Shown here: piece after piece, positions 14,859 to 23,338 of the stretch
Layout of the letters: each line of letters begins with the position of its first letter
Position numbering within the stretch: the first letter of the stretch is position 1
NCBI GenBank assembly: GCA_964600785.1
Contig: CAZRKH010000010.1
Location: 31,296 to 95,295 of the forward strand
Direction of reading: 5' to 3'
Source: M30B53 sp964600785
GTDB taxonomy: Bacteria > Planctomycetota > Planctomycetia > Pirellulales > UBA1268
DNA length: 64,000 bases
The notes under the pieces: generated by a model
The model's database searches: none
The model's input: the letters and a program-made list of their open reading frames with translations, nothing else
Told to the model about the DNA's origin: nothing
Translations under genes and position numbers: made by a program

Positions 14859-16100
14859 TCAGTAGGCGAGGCCGAGCCGGAACATGAAGGTGTCGTTGAG
14901 GTCCACGTACTGCGGTGGACCGTCGACGTAGTAGAGCTGCCGATAGAAGACGTAGCCGATCTCGAAGTTGCCGGCGAAGCCGGTTGGTGTCAGGGGCACC
15001 CATTCGGTTCCCAGCGTCACGCGGATGTCGTTGTAGTCGAAGGGCGTGATCTGCTGGTAACGGCTCGTGTCGCGGCGGAAGGTCCAGGCCCCGCCGCCGT
15101 ACTCCCCGGCCAGATACCACCAGATCGAATGCCGGCCGGCATTCATGATCCGGTGGGCCGCCCGCGGGGCGGGAAAGAAAAAGTCGTAGCGGGAGTCGGC
15201 GTTGGGAGTCCAGGTGAGCCCGACAGCCGGCAGGATCTTGACGAGGTTTCGGTCGAGATAGACGACGCCCAGCTTGCCCTGCATGGTGGGCGTGAGATTG
15301 ATCGTGCCGATCCCGCGGCCCATGATTCGCCAGCTGTCGGTGACGAATACATTCCAGTTGGTGAAGACACCCACGCGGACGCCCAGTTCCGCCCCAAACA
15401 GCGGTGTGAACTGCGGATTCCAGGCGGTGTCGATGAAGGCGTCGTAGGTGTTGGGGGGCAGGTCGGCAAAGAAGGTCGAGGTCGTCTGCGGCCCCTGCCA
15501 GAGCTGCAGGCCGAAGCCGGGGGTGACCAGCAGCGGGGCACGGTTGAGATTGGCCGGCGAGTTCGCGAAGAACGGAATCGCGAAGGTGGCGGTGGTGTCG
15601 AGTTCGTTGATGCCCACGCTCGTGCCCTGGCCGTTGCCGGCGATGTAGGCCCAGCTCCCGCGAACGCCCTGGAAGAGTCGCATCGTCTGCTGAAAGGTGG
15701 AGTTTTGCTGGGGATAGCCCTGCGGGAAGAGGTATTGGTTGCCCGCGGTGCCCTGGGTGGGAACGAGGTTGGGCTGGGTTGTGGAATAGCCTGGGTAGCC
15801 GGGCTGGCCGCCGATCGCCGAACTTGCCGCCGGCTGTGTGAGGATCGGGCCGTTGCCCTGGACCATCGGCGGTGGCATCTGCGTGGCCTGCGGCGCGAAG
15901 GGATCCCACGATGGCGGTGGAGGGACCGGCGTGCCATAGGGGCCGGGTGCCTGGGCCAGCCGGTCGAGCGACGAAGCCGCCGGAGGCGGGAGCGACGCGG
16001 TCTGGCCGAAAGTCTCGACGGAGGCAAGTATCGTCGAGACGGCCACGATCAGCCGCAGTCTGTTCCGGAGGGAGCCACCGGAGTCGCCAATGGTGGGCAT
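14859..16100 (-). CDS. Putative outer-membrane beta-barrel protein
   Basis: 413 residues from ATG 16100; upstream in-frame starts to 16394 lie in sequence without a signal. A signal peptide 'LRLIVAVSTILASVETFGQ' (about 16-34) leads into a Pro/Gln/Gly-rich low-complexity linker (about 40-135: 'PYGTPVPPPPSWDPFAP', 'YPGYSTTQPNL'). The remaining part, about 140-413, alternates hydrophobic and polar residues and is rich in aromatics ('GLQLWQGPQTTSTFFADLP', 'ELGVRVGVFTNWNVFV', 'NFEIGYVFYRQLYY'), ending in 'FMFRLGLAY' with a terminal aromatic, the usual barrel insertion signal. Pore or structural role is unknown. Planctomycetes have many related barrels. Confidence 0.78.
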   Translation of the reverse strand: MPTIGDSGGSLRNRLRLIVAVSTILASVETFGQTASLPPPAASSLDRLAQAPGPYGTPVPPPPSWDPFAPQATQMPPPMVQGNGPILTQPAASSAIGGQPGYPGYSTTQPNLVPTQGTAGNQYLFPQGYPQQNSTFQQTMRLFQGVRGSWAYIAGNGQGTSVGINELDTTATFAIPFFANSPANLNRAPLLVTPGFGLQLWQGPQTTSTFFADLPPNTYDAFIDTAWNPQFTPLFGAELGVRVGVFTNWNVFVTDSWRIMGRGIGTINLTPTMQGKLGVVYLDRNLVKILPAVGLTWTPNADSRYDFFFPAPRAAHRIMNAGRHSIWWYLAGEYGGGAWTFRRDTSRYQQITPFDYNDIRVTLGTEWVPLTPTGFAGNFEIGYVFYRQLYYVDGPPQYVDLNDTFMFRLGLAY

Positions 16101-16297
16101 CTTTCGCACGCGGCTCTCGCGGAGGCTATGCTTCGAAAAGCGAGATTCGGGAGCGGTCAGAGGGAGCCGTAGGCTCCGCAGGTGGCAGACCGACTCCCGA
16201 AACGCGGGAAGTACCGCGCGGCCGAGGCGGCGGTCAAGGTCGCCGGGCGAGTTCCCGCCCCCGCCCTCGCCGCCTGCCCACTCAGCCTGCCTTGCCC

Positions 16298-17125
16298 ATG
16301 CCATCGGTCCAGCCGGATGCCCGAGACGCGGATGCAATCGATCCCGGGGCAATCCGACGCCTGGCCGATCTGGCGACGGTGGAGCATCTTGCAAAGATCG
16401 GGTCGACCATGGACCGCGGCCGGGAACTGGCCGGTGCCGCGGCTGACCGTCTGCCGGCGTTGGTGGTGGCCGACCGTCAGACCGCCGGCCGTGGCCGGCA
16501 GGGGTCTGGCTGGTGGCAGGCCGAGGGAAGCCTGGCGATGAGCCTCGTGATCGATCCGGTGGCGATGGGTCTCCCGGCGGCGGAGTCGTGTTGGTCGCTC
16601 GCCTGCGGTATCGCGGTGGCCGAATCGCTCGAACGGCTCGAGCCGTCGATCGCTCCCCGCCTTCGTTGGCCCAACGACATCGAGGTCGATCGACGCAAAC
16701 TCGCGGGAATCCTCACGGAGCGAATGCCCGGTGGCCGCGTCGTGTTTGGCCTGGGTCTCAATACCGCAAGTCGCAGTGCCCTCGCACCGCCGCCGCTGCA
16801 GTCGCGGGTCGTGACGGTGCCCGATCTCGTCGGCCACGCGCTCCCGCGGCAGCGGCTGCTCGAGCAGTTTCCGCCGCGGCTCTTCGCGATCCTCGCCGAA
16901 ATCGCCACCGACCCGCCGATCCTGGTGGATCGCTATCAGCCGAGATGCGGACTCACCGGCACGCGGGTGCGGGTCTACCAGGGCCGGCGGGTGATCGAAG
17001 GGGAATGCCTCGGCATCGATGCGGCGGGAAGTCTCGTCGTCGCCACGGCTTCGGGCCGCGTGGCCTGCCACAGCGGCAGTCTCACCCGCCCCTCCGAGAA
17101 ATGGCCCGCCGAGCCACCACGCTGA
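16298..17125 (+). CDS. birA: Biotin-[acetyl-CoA-carboxylase] ligase, without DNA-binding domain
   Basis: 275 residues. BirA makes biotinyl-AMP and transfers biotin to the carboxyl carrier protein of biotin-dependent carboxylases. Motifs: 'STMDRGRELAG', the biotinyl-AMP loop 'QTAGRGRQGSGWW' (61-73), 'SLAMSLVIDP', 'RLRWPNDIEVDRRKLAGILTE' (shortened: LRWPNDIEVDRRKLAGIL), 'VFGLGLNT', and the small C-terminal SH3-like domain with 'VRVYQGRRVIEGECLGIDAAG'-type sequence. No N-terminal helix-turn-helix is present, so it is a class I, non-repressing ligase. The last 44 bases overlap the rlmM gene on the other strand. bioF lies 16 kb away. Confidence 0.93.
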   Translation: MPSVQPDARDADAIDPGAIRRLADLATVEHLAKIGSTMDRGRELAGAAADRLPALVVADRQTAGRGRQGSGWWQAEGSLAMSLVIDPVAMGLPAAESCWSLACGIAVAESLERLEPSIAPRLRWPNDIEVDRRKLAGILTERMPGGRVVFGLGLNTASRSALAPPPLQSRVVTVPDLVGHALPRQRLLEQFPPRLFAILAEIATDPPILVDRYQPRCGLTGTRVRVYQGRRVIEGECLGIDAAGSLVVATASGRVACHSGSLTRPSEKWPAEPPR

Positions 17126-18170
17126 TCTCGCGAGCGGAACTCGAGAGCTGTCTCGCCTGCGGCTGGTAGCCCCAGCTCTCAAAGGCTGCCAGCCATGCAG
17201 GCAGCTCTGCCGCCCGGTTCCAGTCGGGAAGTTTGAGCGTGATGATCAGGCCATCGGGCCGCACGTCGCCGGGGCCGAGGAACCGCTCGAGGGCCGCGAT
17301 GGTGCTGGTCGGGTCGATATTCATGTCGGCCAGGAGCCAGTCAAAACCCCGCAGGGCGCGTCTCCGCAGGTCGCGGGCCCGCATCCTCCAGTGCTCGAAG
17401 CGTGGCTCGGCCACTAGCCGTGGATCGACCGCCGCCGGGTCGACGCCCCGCACCTGCAGGCCGGCCTCGAGGAGCCGCTGGCAGGCGCCGCCGGGCGCGG
17501 CGCCGAGTTCGCAGGCCCGTTCGCCCGCAGCCAGCCGCAGTCCCGCCGCCGCGATCGCCTCATCGAGCTTCAGCCAGGCCCGCGAGATCGCGCCGGCGGG
17601 AAGCAAGCGAGGATAGATGCCACCGGGCCAACAACTCACCGGACTCACCGCGCGATGCCATCCGACCCAGGCCCGCTCAGGCGAGTCGAGCAGGCAGTCG
17701 AGCACCAGCTCACCAGGACTCGCGATGCCCCCGGAGGCGAGAGGCCCGAGCGAATTGCGGCGGTCATCCTCGCTGATTCCCAGCCGCCGCTCGATTGCCG
17801 CGGAGACGTCCCCGGCTGGCGGCATCGGGGCGCCCCGAGTGGTAGGCAGGCGATGCCAGACATGCACCGCCTGCCAGGAGCGGCTCTCGCCACGGGCGAC
17901 TGCCGCTTCGGCGAGGGCGTCGACATCGTCGGCCCGCACCTGGCCAAGCGAGTGGGCCACGACGCGTGCGAAGACAAGATCAGCGAGCAAATCCTCCGGA
18001 GGCCTGAAGCCTTCCGGCAGACGGAAGCTGACCGCGCCGCGTCGCCAGGCCGCCCGTGAGGAGCCGGGGATCAGCTGCAACACGCGGGCGGCGACCGCCG
18101 CCTCGGCACCGCCCTGGCAGGCGGTAAGCAGGAAGCCGCCGGCAGCACCCTCCCCTGGCCGGTTCATCAA
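17082..18170 (-). CDS. rlmM: RlmM-like 23S rRNA (C2498) 2'-O-ribose methyltransferase
   Basis: 362 residues, very near the usual RlmM length. The family methylates the ribose of C2498 in the peptidyl-transferase region of 23S rRNA. An N-terminal THUMP-like half (residues about 1-170) precedes an FtsJ/RrmJ-type methyltransferase domain: 'RAWLKLDEAIAAAG' (K of the K-D-K-E tetrad), motif I 'ACELGAAPGGACQRLLEAG' (about 218-236), 'GFDWLLADMNIDP' (catalytic Asp) and 'GLIITLKLPDWN' (Lys). The order and spacing match RlmM. It overlaps birA tail-to-tail by 44 bases. A very strong hairpin with a T-run lies immediately upstream of its start codon. Confidence 0.82.
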   Translation of the reverse strand: MMNRPGEGAAGGFLLTACQGGAEAAVAARVLQLIPGSSRAAWRRGAVSFRLPEGFRPPEDLLADLVFARVVAHSLGQVRADDVDALAEAAVARGESRSWQAVHVWHRLPTTRGAPMPPAGDVSAAIERRLGISEDDRRNSLGPLASGGIASPGELVLDCLLDSPERAWVGWHRAVSPVSCWPGGIYPRLLPAGAISRAWLKLDEAIAAAGLRLAAGERACELGAAPGGACQRLLEAGLQVRGVDPAAVDPRLVAEPRFEHWRMRARDLRRRALRGFDWLLADMNIDPTSTIAALERFLGPGDVRPDGLIITLKLPDWNRAAELPAWLAAFESWGYQPQARQLSSSAREISVVARRAISRRGG

Positions 18171-18211
18171 AAAATTAGGCCGGCCCGGGCGCCCAAGGGC
18201 CCGGGCCGGCC
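18171..18211 (-). terminator. Strong terminator between the lysine peptide gene and rlmM
   Basis: 13-bp stem: GGCCGGCCCGGGC (18178-18190) and GCCCGGGCCGGCC (18199-18211), 8-base loop. Read on the minus strand it is followed by TAATTTTTTG, which runs up to the rlmM start at 18170. It would end transcription of the upstream lysine peptide gene; rlmM would need either read-through or a start within this short interval. Confidence 0.85.
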
Positions 18212-18315
18212 TTTCTCGTCTGAACGCGCGAGGGCGTCAGGCCAGAGCCGCACGCGACTCAGGCTCGACGACCCTGCCAGGCGGACCCCGCAGGGACGCC
18301 TGGCTTGTCGCAGGC

Positions 18316-18393
18316 CTAGCGCTTGGCCTTCTTCTTCTTGGCGACCTTCTTCTTGGCGACCTTCTTCTTGGCCGCCTTCTTCTTCTTCGCCAT
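18316..18393 (-). CDS. 25-residue lysine-rich basic peptide
   Basis: A very small gene: MAKKKKAAKKKVAKKKVAKK followed by KKAKR, 15 or so lysines in 25 residues, with only Ala, Val and one Arg besides. AAGGAG stands 8 bases before the ATG on the minus strand, and a 13-bp terminator with a T-run lies about 105 bases downstream, so it looks like a real, independently expressed gene. The composition resembles the tails of H1-like bacterial chromatin proteins; binding of DNA or RNA is inference. The repeat KKKVA suggests expansion by slippage. The sigma factor at 7591 carries a similar tail. Confidence 0.7.
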   Translation of the reverse strand: MAKKKKAAKKKVAKKKVAKKKKAKR

Positions 18394-18877
18394 GAAAATG
18401 GCTCCTTGCCATGAGCACCCATTCTTTCAACACACGACCGAACCCCCATGGGCGCTCGAAAACAGGGGTCGGACGACGTTTTGGTTGCGGCCGCAGCCGC
18501 GGTGAATCAGGTCTCGCCTCCCTGGTGCGGACCGACACCGAGGGCCGCGAGCGGCTCCCCACGCCTCGCCCGCTCGGCCTGTCGTTGTCCCCGGTCGGAT
18601 CCGGCTCCGCGGCCCGGTGTCCTCCCGGTCGCCGCGTCGAAGTCGATGACCACGTTGCACTCATTCAGCACCCGCGCCGGCTGCACTCGAATTCGTTCGA
18701 ATGCGTCCATCGAAAGCGTGAAACCACGACCTCGATGAACGGCACGCAAGCGTGACGAACGATGTTGTGATTGATCGCGACGAAAACTGTCAAGAGTGGA
18801 TCGGTGATGCGAATCCAAAAAATTCGACCGGCCACCGACACGGATCGGGTCGGCGACAGGTCATGATCGGCGGCCGA
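18394..18877. other. Intergenic region with no recognised gene
   Basis: 484 bases between the lysine peptide gene and inositol-phosphate synthase, both on the minus strand. It should contain the promoter of the lysine peptide, but I see no clear boxes. The part 18720-18870 is less GC-rich than its surroundings. An 8-bp palindrome (ATGATCGG/CCGATCAT, 18863-18881) overlaps the stop codon of the synthase gene and lacks a T-run. No frame here shows convincing protein-like sequence. Confidence 0.5.
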
Positions 18878-20092
18878 TCATTCCCCACGAGAGCCCGTCA
18901 GTTTTTCCGCCCAGGCCAAAAGCATCGCATGCTGTTGGGAAAATCGCGGTTCATCCACGCCCAGTGGGCTCTTGAAGAAACAGGCGGGCCAGGCCAGCGT
19001 GCCTCGTTCTCCGCCGCGATGCGCCCGCTCGATGAGCCGGGCGAGGTCGATCACCAGCGGCGCCGCGAGGATCGAATCGCAGCCCTGCCAGGTGAACTGG
19101 AGGGTCATGGGGGTGCCGAGGAACCCGCGGAAGTGGATGTGGTCCCAGGCGGTTTTCCAGTCGCCGAGGCTCTCGATGAACTCGATCGACACATGGCTCT
19201 GGGGCGGGTAGCCGAGGATCTCGCCGAGCAGATGGTCCTTGCTGCGGACCTTGGATGCCTTGTTGCGAGGGTCGTCGAGCACCTTGCCGTCCAGATTGCC
19301 GAAGATGTTGTGGCCGACCCAGCTCATGACCTCCAGATGTCGTGCCGCGAACATCGGTGCGAGCACGCTTTTGAGGAGCGTTTCCCCCGTTTTGCCGTCG
19401 CAGCCGGCCTGGGGCACACCGCAGTCGTCGGCCAGCCGCTGCAGGGCCGTCGGGGTGCCACCGGTTGACGGGGTGAAGTTCACGTAGGAGCAGCCGGCCT
19501 GGAACGCCGCAGCGGCATAGAGGCTGCTCGTGGGCAGCGGGCAGGAAGACGGGTCGTCAAGCAGAGGTTCGATGTCGGCAAATGATTCCGGCAGTGCCTC
19601 TGCGAGGGGAGGCTCGGTCGAGGCCACGTTGACCACCACGACGTGCCTCAGGGAATGGGCGGTGGCAAAGGCCTCGAGGTCATCGCGGATCCTGCGAATC
19701 GCCTCGCGGGGCGACTCCACGACCGCCGCGGCCGCTTCGTCGGCGAGTTCACGGATCTTCCCCCCGGCGGCCACCAGGGTGCCAGGCCGCAGCCGCCCGG
19801 CGGCTGCGCGGTGGAAATCGACCGCCGCTTCGATCAGCTCCGGCGGGATCGCCCGACTCTCCGACCACATCAGCCCGGCCGCCTCGGCGAGTTCGCCGGG
19901 GCGGATATCGTGGCCGCCGACGACGATCTCGTCGAAACCGACCAGGTCGAGGCCTGCGAAGGGCTCCAACGCGGTCACCAGGCCGACCGGCGGCGTCCGG
20001 CCGCCCACCAACGACGCCAGCCCGGTCATCACCGTGGTGGCCACGCCCCCCTTGGCTCCAATGAGCCACAGGCCGATCGGTTGACGGGGCAT
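18878..20092 (-). CDS. ino1: Myo-inositol-1-phosphate synthase
   Basis: 404 residues from ATG 20092 (MPRQPIGLWLIG). The enzyme converts glucose-6-phosphate to inositol-3-phosphate (1L-myo-inositol-1-phosphate) with bound NAD. NAD-binding loop 'LIGAKGGVATT' at residues about 10-20; family motifs 'YVNFTPSTGGTPTALQRLA', 'GCDGKTGETLLKSVLAPMFA', 'MSWVGHNIFGNLDGKVL', 'KVRSKDHLLGEILG', 'SIEFIESLGDWKTAWDHIHF' and 'GCDSILAAPLVIDLARL' are all present with the catalytic lysines. It could supply inositol for phospholipids or for a solute. Divergent from the aminotransferase gene with 82 bases between. Confidence 0.93.
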   Translation of the reverse strand: MPRQPIGLWLIGAKGGVATTVMTGLASLVGGRTPPVGLVTALEPFAGLDLVGFDEIVVGGHDIRPGELAEAAGLMWSESRAIPPELIEAAVDFHRAAAGRLRPGTLVAAGGKIRELADEAAAAVVESPREAIRRIRDDLEAFATAHSLRHVVVVNVASTEPPLAEALPESFADIEPLLDDPSSCPLPTSSLYAAAAFQAGCSYVNFTPSTGGTPTALQRLADDCGVPQAGCDGKTGETLLKSVLAPMFAARHLEVMSWVGHNIFGNLDGKVLDDPRNKASKVRSKDHLLGEILGYPPQSHVSIEFIESLGDWKTAWDHIHFRGFLGTPMTLQFTWQGCDSILAAPLVIDLARLIERAHRGGERGTLAWPACFFKSPLGVDEPRFSQQHAMLLAWAEKLTGSRGE

Positions 20093-20174
20093 GGGCAGAG
20101 TCACCGGAGGAAGACAGGCATGAAAACCGCAGCCGCGGCCTTGCAAGTCGAGATGCGTTGGTATCATTTGTCGC

Positions 20175-21434
20175 ATGAGCGCGAGCGTCAAGCAAGGAGA
20201 GGCCACCGCCGAAGCGGAACATCGCGGTCGAGGTTCGCTGCGGCTCTCCGAACGAATCAGGGCCCTTGCTCCATCCGCGACGCTGGCGATGGCCGCCCGG
20301 GCCTCGGCGATGAAGGCAGCCGGGATCGACGTGATCGACCTCTCCGTGGGCGAACCCGATTTCCCCACGCCCGACCACATCTGCCGGGCTGCCGAGGAGG
20401 CGATTGCCGCCGGTTTCACCAAGTACACGCCGGCACCCGGGATTCCCGCCCTCCGGGAGGCGGTGGCGGCCGATGCCACCCGTCGCACCGGCCGCGAGGT
20501 GAAGCCCTCGCAGGTGGTGGTTTCCAACGGGGCCAAGCACGCCCTGCACAACGTCTTTACCGCCGTGCTCGAGCCGGGTGACGAGGTGGTCGTGCCCGCG
20601 CCTTATTGGGTGAGCTATGCCGAACTGATCAAGCTCACCGGTGCCCGGCCGATGCTTCTGGAAACCCGCCTGGAGGACGACTTCAAGCTCAGAGCCGAGA
20701 CCCTCGCCGCAGCCATCACCCCGGCCACGCGGATGCTCCTGCTCTGCTCGCCGAGCAATCCCACCGGCGTCGTCTATTCCGCCGAGGAACTCAGCGTGCT
20801 TGCCGACATCGCCGTCGAACGCGACCTGGCGGTGGTCTCGGACGAGATCTACGATCAGCTCGTCTTCGACGGCCGGCAGGCGGTCTCCTTCGCGAGCCTG
20901 CGGCCGGGCCTGGCCGAGCGGACCGTGGTGGTGGCCGGCGTGAGCAAGACCTACTCGATGACCGGCTGGCGAATCGGCTGGACGATCAGCCCGGAGCCGC
21001 TGGCCAAGGCGATCGCCGGCCTGCAGAGCCAAGAGACGAGCAACCCCTGCAGCATCAGCCAGCATGCGGCGATCGCGGCTCTTCAGGGGCCACAGGAATG
21101 CGTGGCCACGATGCGGGACGCCTTCCAGGCCCGGCGGGATCTCGTGGCGGCCCGGCTGGCCGCGATGCCGGGAATCCGTCTGCCCAATATCGGCGGAGCC
21201 TTCTACGCCTTCTTCGAGATCCTGCCCCACCTCGGCCGCAGCTATGGCGGGAAGCAGGTGGCCACGAGCGTGGAATGGTGCGAGGCCCTGCTCGAGGCGG
21301 AACAGGTCGCCACGGTGGCCGGAGCCGCCTTCGGAGCGGAGGGTCACGTGCGGATGTCGTTCGCGGCCTCCGAGGAGAAGCTTGCCGAGGGCCTCGACCG
21401 CATCGAGCGATTTCTCAGCTCGCCGTCATCCTGA
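20175..21434 (+). CDS. aspC: Aspartate/aromatic aminotransferase, class I PLP enzyme
   Basis: 419 residues. Class I (gamma subgroup, AspB-like) fold: 'DLSVGEPDFPTPDHI', 'YTPAPGIPALREAVA', 'VVSNGAKHALHNVF', 'PYWVSYAEL', 'CSPSNPTGVVYS', 'VVSDEIYDQLVFDG' and the PLP-binding lysine K258 in 'GVSKTYSMTGWRIGW'. 'GAFYAFFEI' and 'VRMSFAAS' near the C-terminus hold the substrate-carboxylate Arg. It transfers an amino group between aspartate (or another amino acid) and 2-oxoglutarate. Symbol assigned by subgroup only; aspB is equally apt. Its last 20 bases overlap the end of the minus-strand dehydrogenase gene. Confidence 0.9.
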   Translation: MSASVKQGEATAEAEHRGRGSLRLSERIRALAPSATLAMAARASAMKAAGIDVIDLSVGEPDFPTPDHICRAAEEAIAAGFTKYTPAPGIPALREAVAADATRRTGREVKPSQVVVSNGAKHALHNVFTAVLEPGDEVVVPAPYWVSYAELIKLTGARPMLLETRLEDDFKLRAETLAAAITPATRMLLLCSPSNPTGVVYSAEELSVLADIAVERDLAVVSDEIYDQLVFDGRQAVSFASLRPGLAERTVVVAGVSKTYSMTGWRIGWTISPEPLAKAIAGLQSQETSNPCSISQHAAIAALQGPQECVATMRDAFQARRDLVAARLAAMPGIRLPNIGGAFYAFFEILPHLGRSYGGKQVATSVEWCEALLEAEQVATVAGAAFGAEGHVRMSFAASEEKLAEGLDRIERFLSSPSS

Positions 21435-22449
21435 CCACCGCCTTGAGCACGCCGGAATCGGGCTCGAGCAGGGCCGGCAGGGCCTGCGGTGTTTCTGGGA
21501 AGGCCAGCTCGTGGGTGATCCAGGGTGCGGTGTCGATCTCGCCCCGCTCGATGAGCCCGATGATCCTCGGGAAGTCGCGGGAGGGGGCATTGCGGCTGGC
21601 GAGAATCGACAGTTCCCGGCGGTGCATCACCGGGGCGTGGGGGAACGAGAGCGGCTGCTGCGTGATTCCCACGTAGACCAGCCGCCCGCCGAAGCTGCAC
21701 AGTTCGAGCGCCCCGCTCATGCTGCGGTGGCTCCCGGTGGCGTCGATCACCACTTCGGCCATGCGGCCCCCGGTGAGCTCGCGGAGGGCCTCCACGTCAG
21801 CCGGGCCGCCAGTGGCCAGCAGCGTGTCGTGGATGCCGAGCTTTTCCCGTGCGAACGCCAGTCGCGATGCGGCCATGTCCATCACCACCACGCGGGCACC
21901 TGCCACCCGGGCAAACTCGACCGCCGAGAGCCCGATCGGCCCGGCCCCGATCACGAGCACCGTTTCCGCTGCCTGCGGCGACCCGCGATCGACCGCATGG
22001 CAGCCGATGGCGAGCGTCTCGACAAGCGCGTTTTGGGCGGGGGACAGCCGGGGAGAGGGGTGGAGCTTGCGTGCCGGCAGGCTCAGCAGCGGCCGCAGCC
22101 CCCCGTCGCAATGCACGCCGAGCGTCTGGTGGTGCTCGCAGCAGTTGGTCAGGCCCCGCAGGCAGGCCGGACAGCCCTGGCAGTTGATGTAGGGCTCCAC
22201 GCAGCAGCGGTCCCCCGCCGCGACGCCCTCCACACCCTCGCCCACGGCAACCACCTCCACGCCGAGTTCGTGTCCGGGAATCCTCGGGTAGCTGAAGAAG
22301 GGCATCGTGCCGAGATAGCCGCCGTAGTCGGTGCCGCAGATGCCCACCGCCTGCACGCGGACGACCGCCTCACCAGGGCCCGGGGCCGGCGGCTCGGCGA
22401 TCTCGATCAGGCGAATCTCGCGGGGCTTTTCAAACAGCAGAGCCTGCAT
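21415..22449 (-). CDS. Zinc-dependent medium-chain alcohol/sugar dehydrogenase
   Basis: 344 residues from ATG 22449. Catalytic zinc ligands in 'GICGTDYGG' (Cys) and 'PGHELGVEV' (His, Glu); the four structural-zinc cysteines lie in 'NCQGCPACLRGLTNCCE'. The NAD(P) loop is 'VLVIGAGPIGLSAVEFA' (about 170-186). Closest in feel to polyol, threonine or L-galactonate-type dehydrogenases. It is the last gene of the six-gene sugar-acid operon and its start overlaps the preceding amidohydrolase by 20 bases, so an oxidation of a sugar-derived alcohol is the natural role. Its stop overlaps the aminotransferase stop tail-to-tail. Confidence 0.87.
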   Translation of the reverse strand: MQALLFEKPREIRLIEIAEPPAPGPGEAVVRVQAVGICGTDYGGYLGTMPFFSYPRIPGHELGVEVVAVGEGVEGVAAGDRCCVEPYINCQGCPACLRGLTNCCEHHQTLGVHCDGGLRPLLSLPARKLHPSPRLSPAQNALVETLAIGCHAVDRGSPQAAETVLVIGAGPIGLSAVEFARVAGARVVVMDMAASRLAFAREKLGIHDTLLATGGPADVEALRELTGGRMAEVVIDATGSHRSMSGALELCSFGGRLVYVGITQQPLSFPHAPVMHRRELSILASRNAPSRDFPRIIGLIERGEIDTAPWITHELAFPETPQALPALLEPDSGVLKAVVRMTAS

Positions 22450-23335
22450 CGCTGCATTCCTCCCCTGGGGTCGTGAGCCGATAGAAGCTCGCCGCGGTGC
22501 CGCCAAAGACGAGGGCCTGCTCGTCGGCCGAGAGCGGCGAGAGAAAATCCTCCACGATCCCCAGGACCTCGGCATACTCCGCCGCCACCAGGCAGACCGG
22601 CCAGTCGCTCCCAAACATCAGCCGCCGCGGGCCGAAGGCCTCCAGGGCCACTTCGAGGTAGGGCCGGAAATCCTCCTTTTTCCAGCCCTGCCAGGCGGCC
22701 TCGGTGACCAGCCCGGAAAGCTTGCAGGAGACGTTGGCGAGGGCCGCGAGGGCCTCGAGGTCGTTCCGCCAGGGCTGCATGAGCCGCTTCTCGATACCCG
22801 GCTTGCCGAGGTGATCGAGCACGAACGGCTGTTCGGGCAGCAGGCCCGCCAGTTCGGTCGCGGCCGGCAGCTGCGGCGGATAGAGCAGCAGGTCGTAGGT
22901 CAGCCCGTGGCGGGCGAGCTGCGAAATCCCCCGCACGAACGCCTCGCCGAGCAGGAAGGCGGGGTCGGGCTCGTCCTGCACCACATGGCGAACTCCCACG
23001 AACCTCGGGTCCGTTGCCAGTGTCTCGAGCTGCTCGGTGACCTGCTCGCTTTGCAGGTCGACCCAGCCGACCACTCCCAGGATCCGGTTGAGCGGCTTCG
23101 CGGCGAGCTCGAGCAGCCACCGCGATTCCTCGAGGCTCTGCCGGGCCTGGACCGCCACGCTGCCGTCGATTCCAGCGGCCGACAACAGCGGCTCGAGGTC
23201 ACCGGGCAGCTCATTCCGGGCGATCCGCTGCATCCGTCCGCCGATCCAGGGGTAGTCCGCCGGGCTGTACTGCCAGAAATGCTGGTGGGCGTCGATCCGC
23301 ATCGCATGGCCGTCGGTAGTTGGTGATTGATTCAC
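22430..23335 (-). CDS. Amidohydrolase, L-fuconolactonase-like
   Basis: 301 residues (ATG 23302, 'MRIDAHQHFW', is an alternative start). COG3618-type metal hydrolase: N-terminal 'DAHQHFWQY', 'RHVVQDEPDPAFLL', 'LDHLGKPGI', 'KLSGLVTEA' and 'MFGSDWPVCL', the last with the catalytic Asp. The best characterised members open L-fuconolactone, L-rhamnonolactone or other sugar lactones to the acid. It sits 3 bases after the aldo/keto reductase gene, which would make a lactone, and shares an operon with FucU, so fuconolactone or a similar lactone is the likely substrate; this is an inference from context. Confidence 0.85.
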   Translation of the reverse strand: MNQSPTTDGHAMRIDAHQHFWQYSPADYPWIGGRMQRIARNELPGDLEPLLSAAGIDGSVAVQARQSLEESRWLLELAAKPLNRILGVVGWVDLQSEQVTEQLETLATDPRFVGVRHVVQDEPDPAFLLGEAFVRGISQLARHGLTYDLLLYPPQLPAATELAGLLPEQPFVLDHLGKPGIEKRLMQPWRNDLEALAALANVSCKLSGLVTEAAWQGWKKEDFRPYLEVALEAFGPRRLMFGSDWPVCLVAAEYAEVLGIVEDFLSPLSADEQALVFGGTAASFYRLTTPGEECSDAGSAV

Positions 23336-23338
23336 GGC

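Noticed and set aside
18863..18881. 8-bp palindrome as inositol-phosphate synthase terminator
   Set aside because: No T-run follows and it overlaps the stop codon, so it is mentioned only in the intergenic entry.
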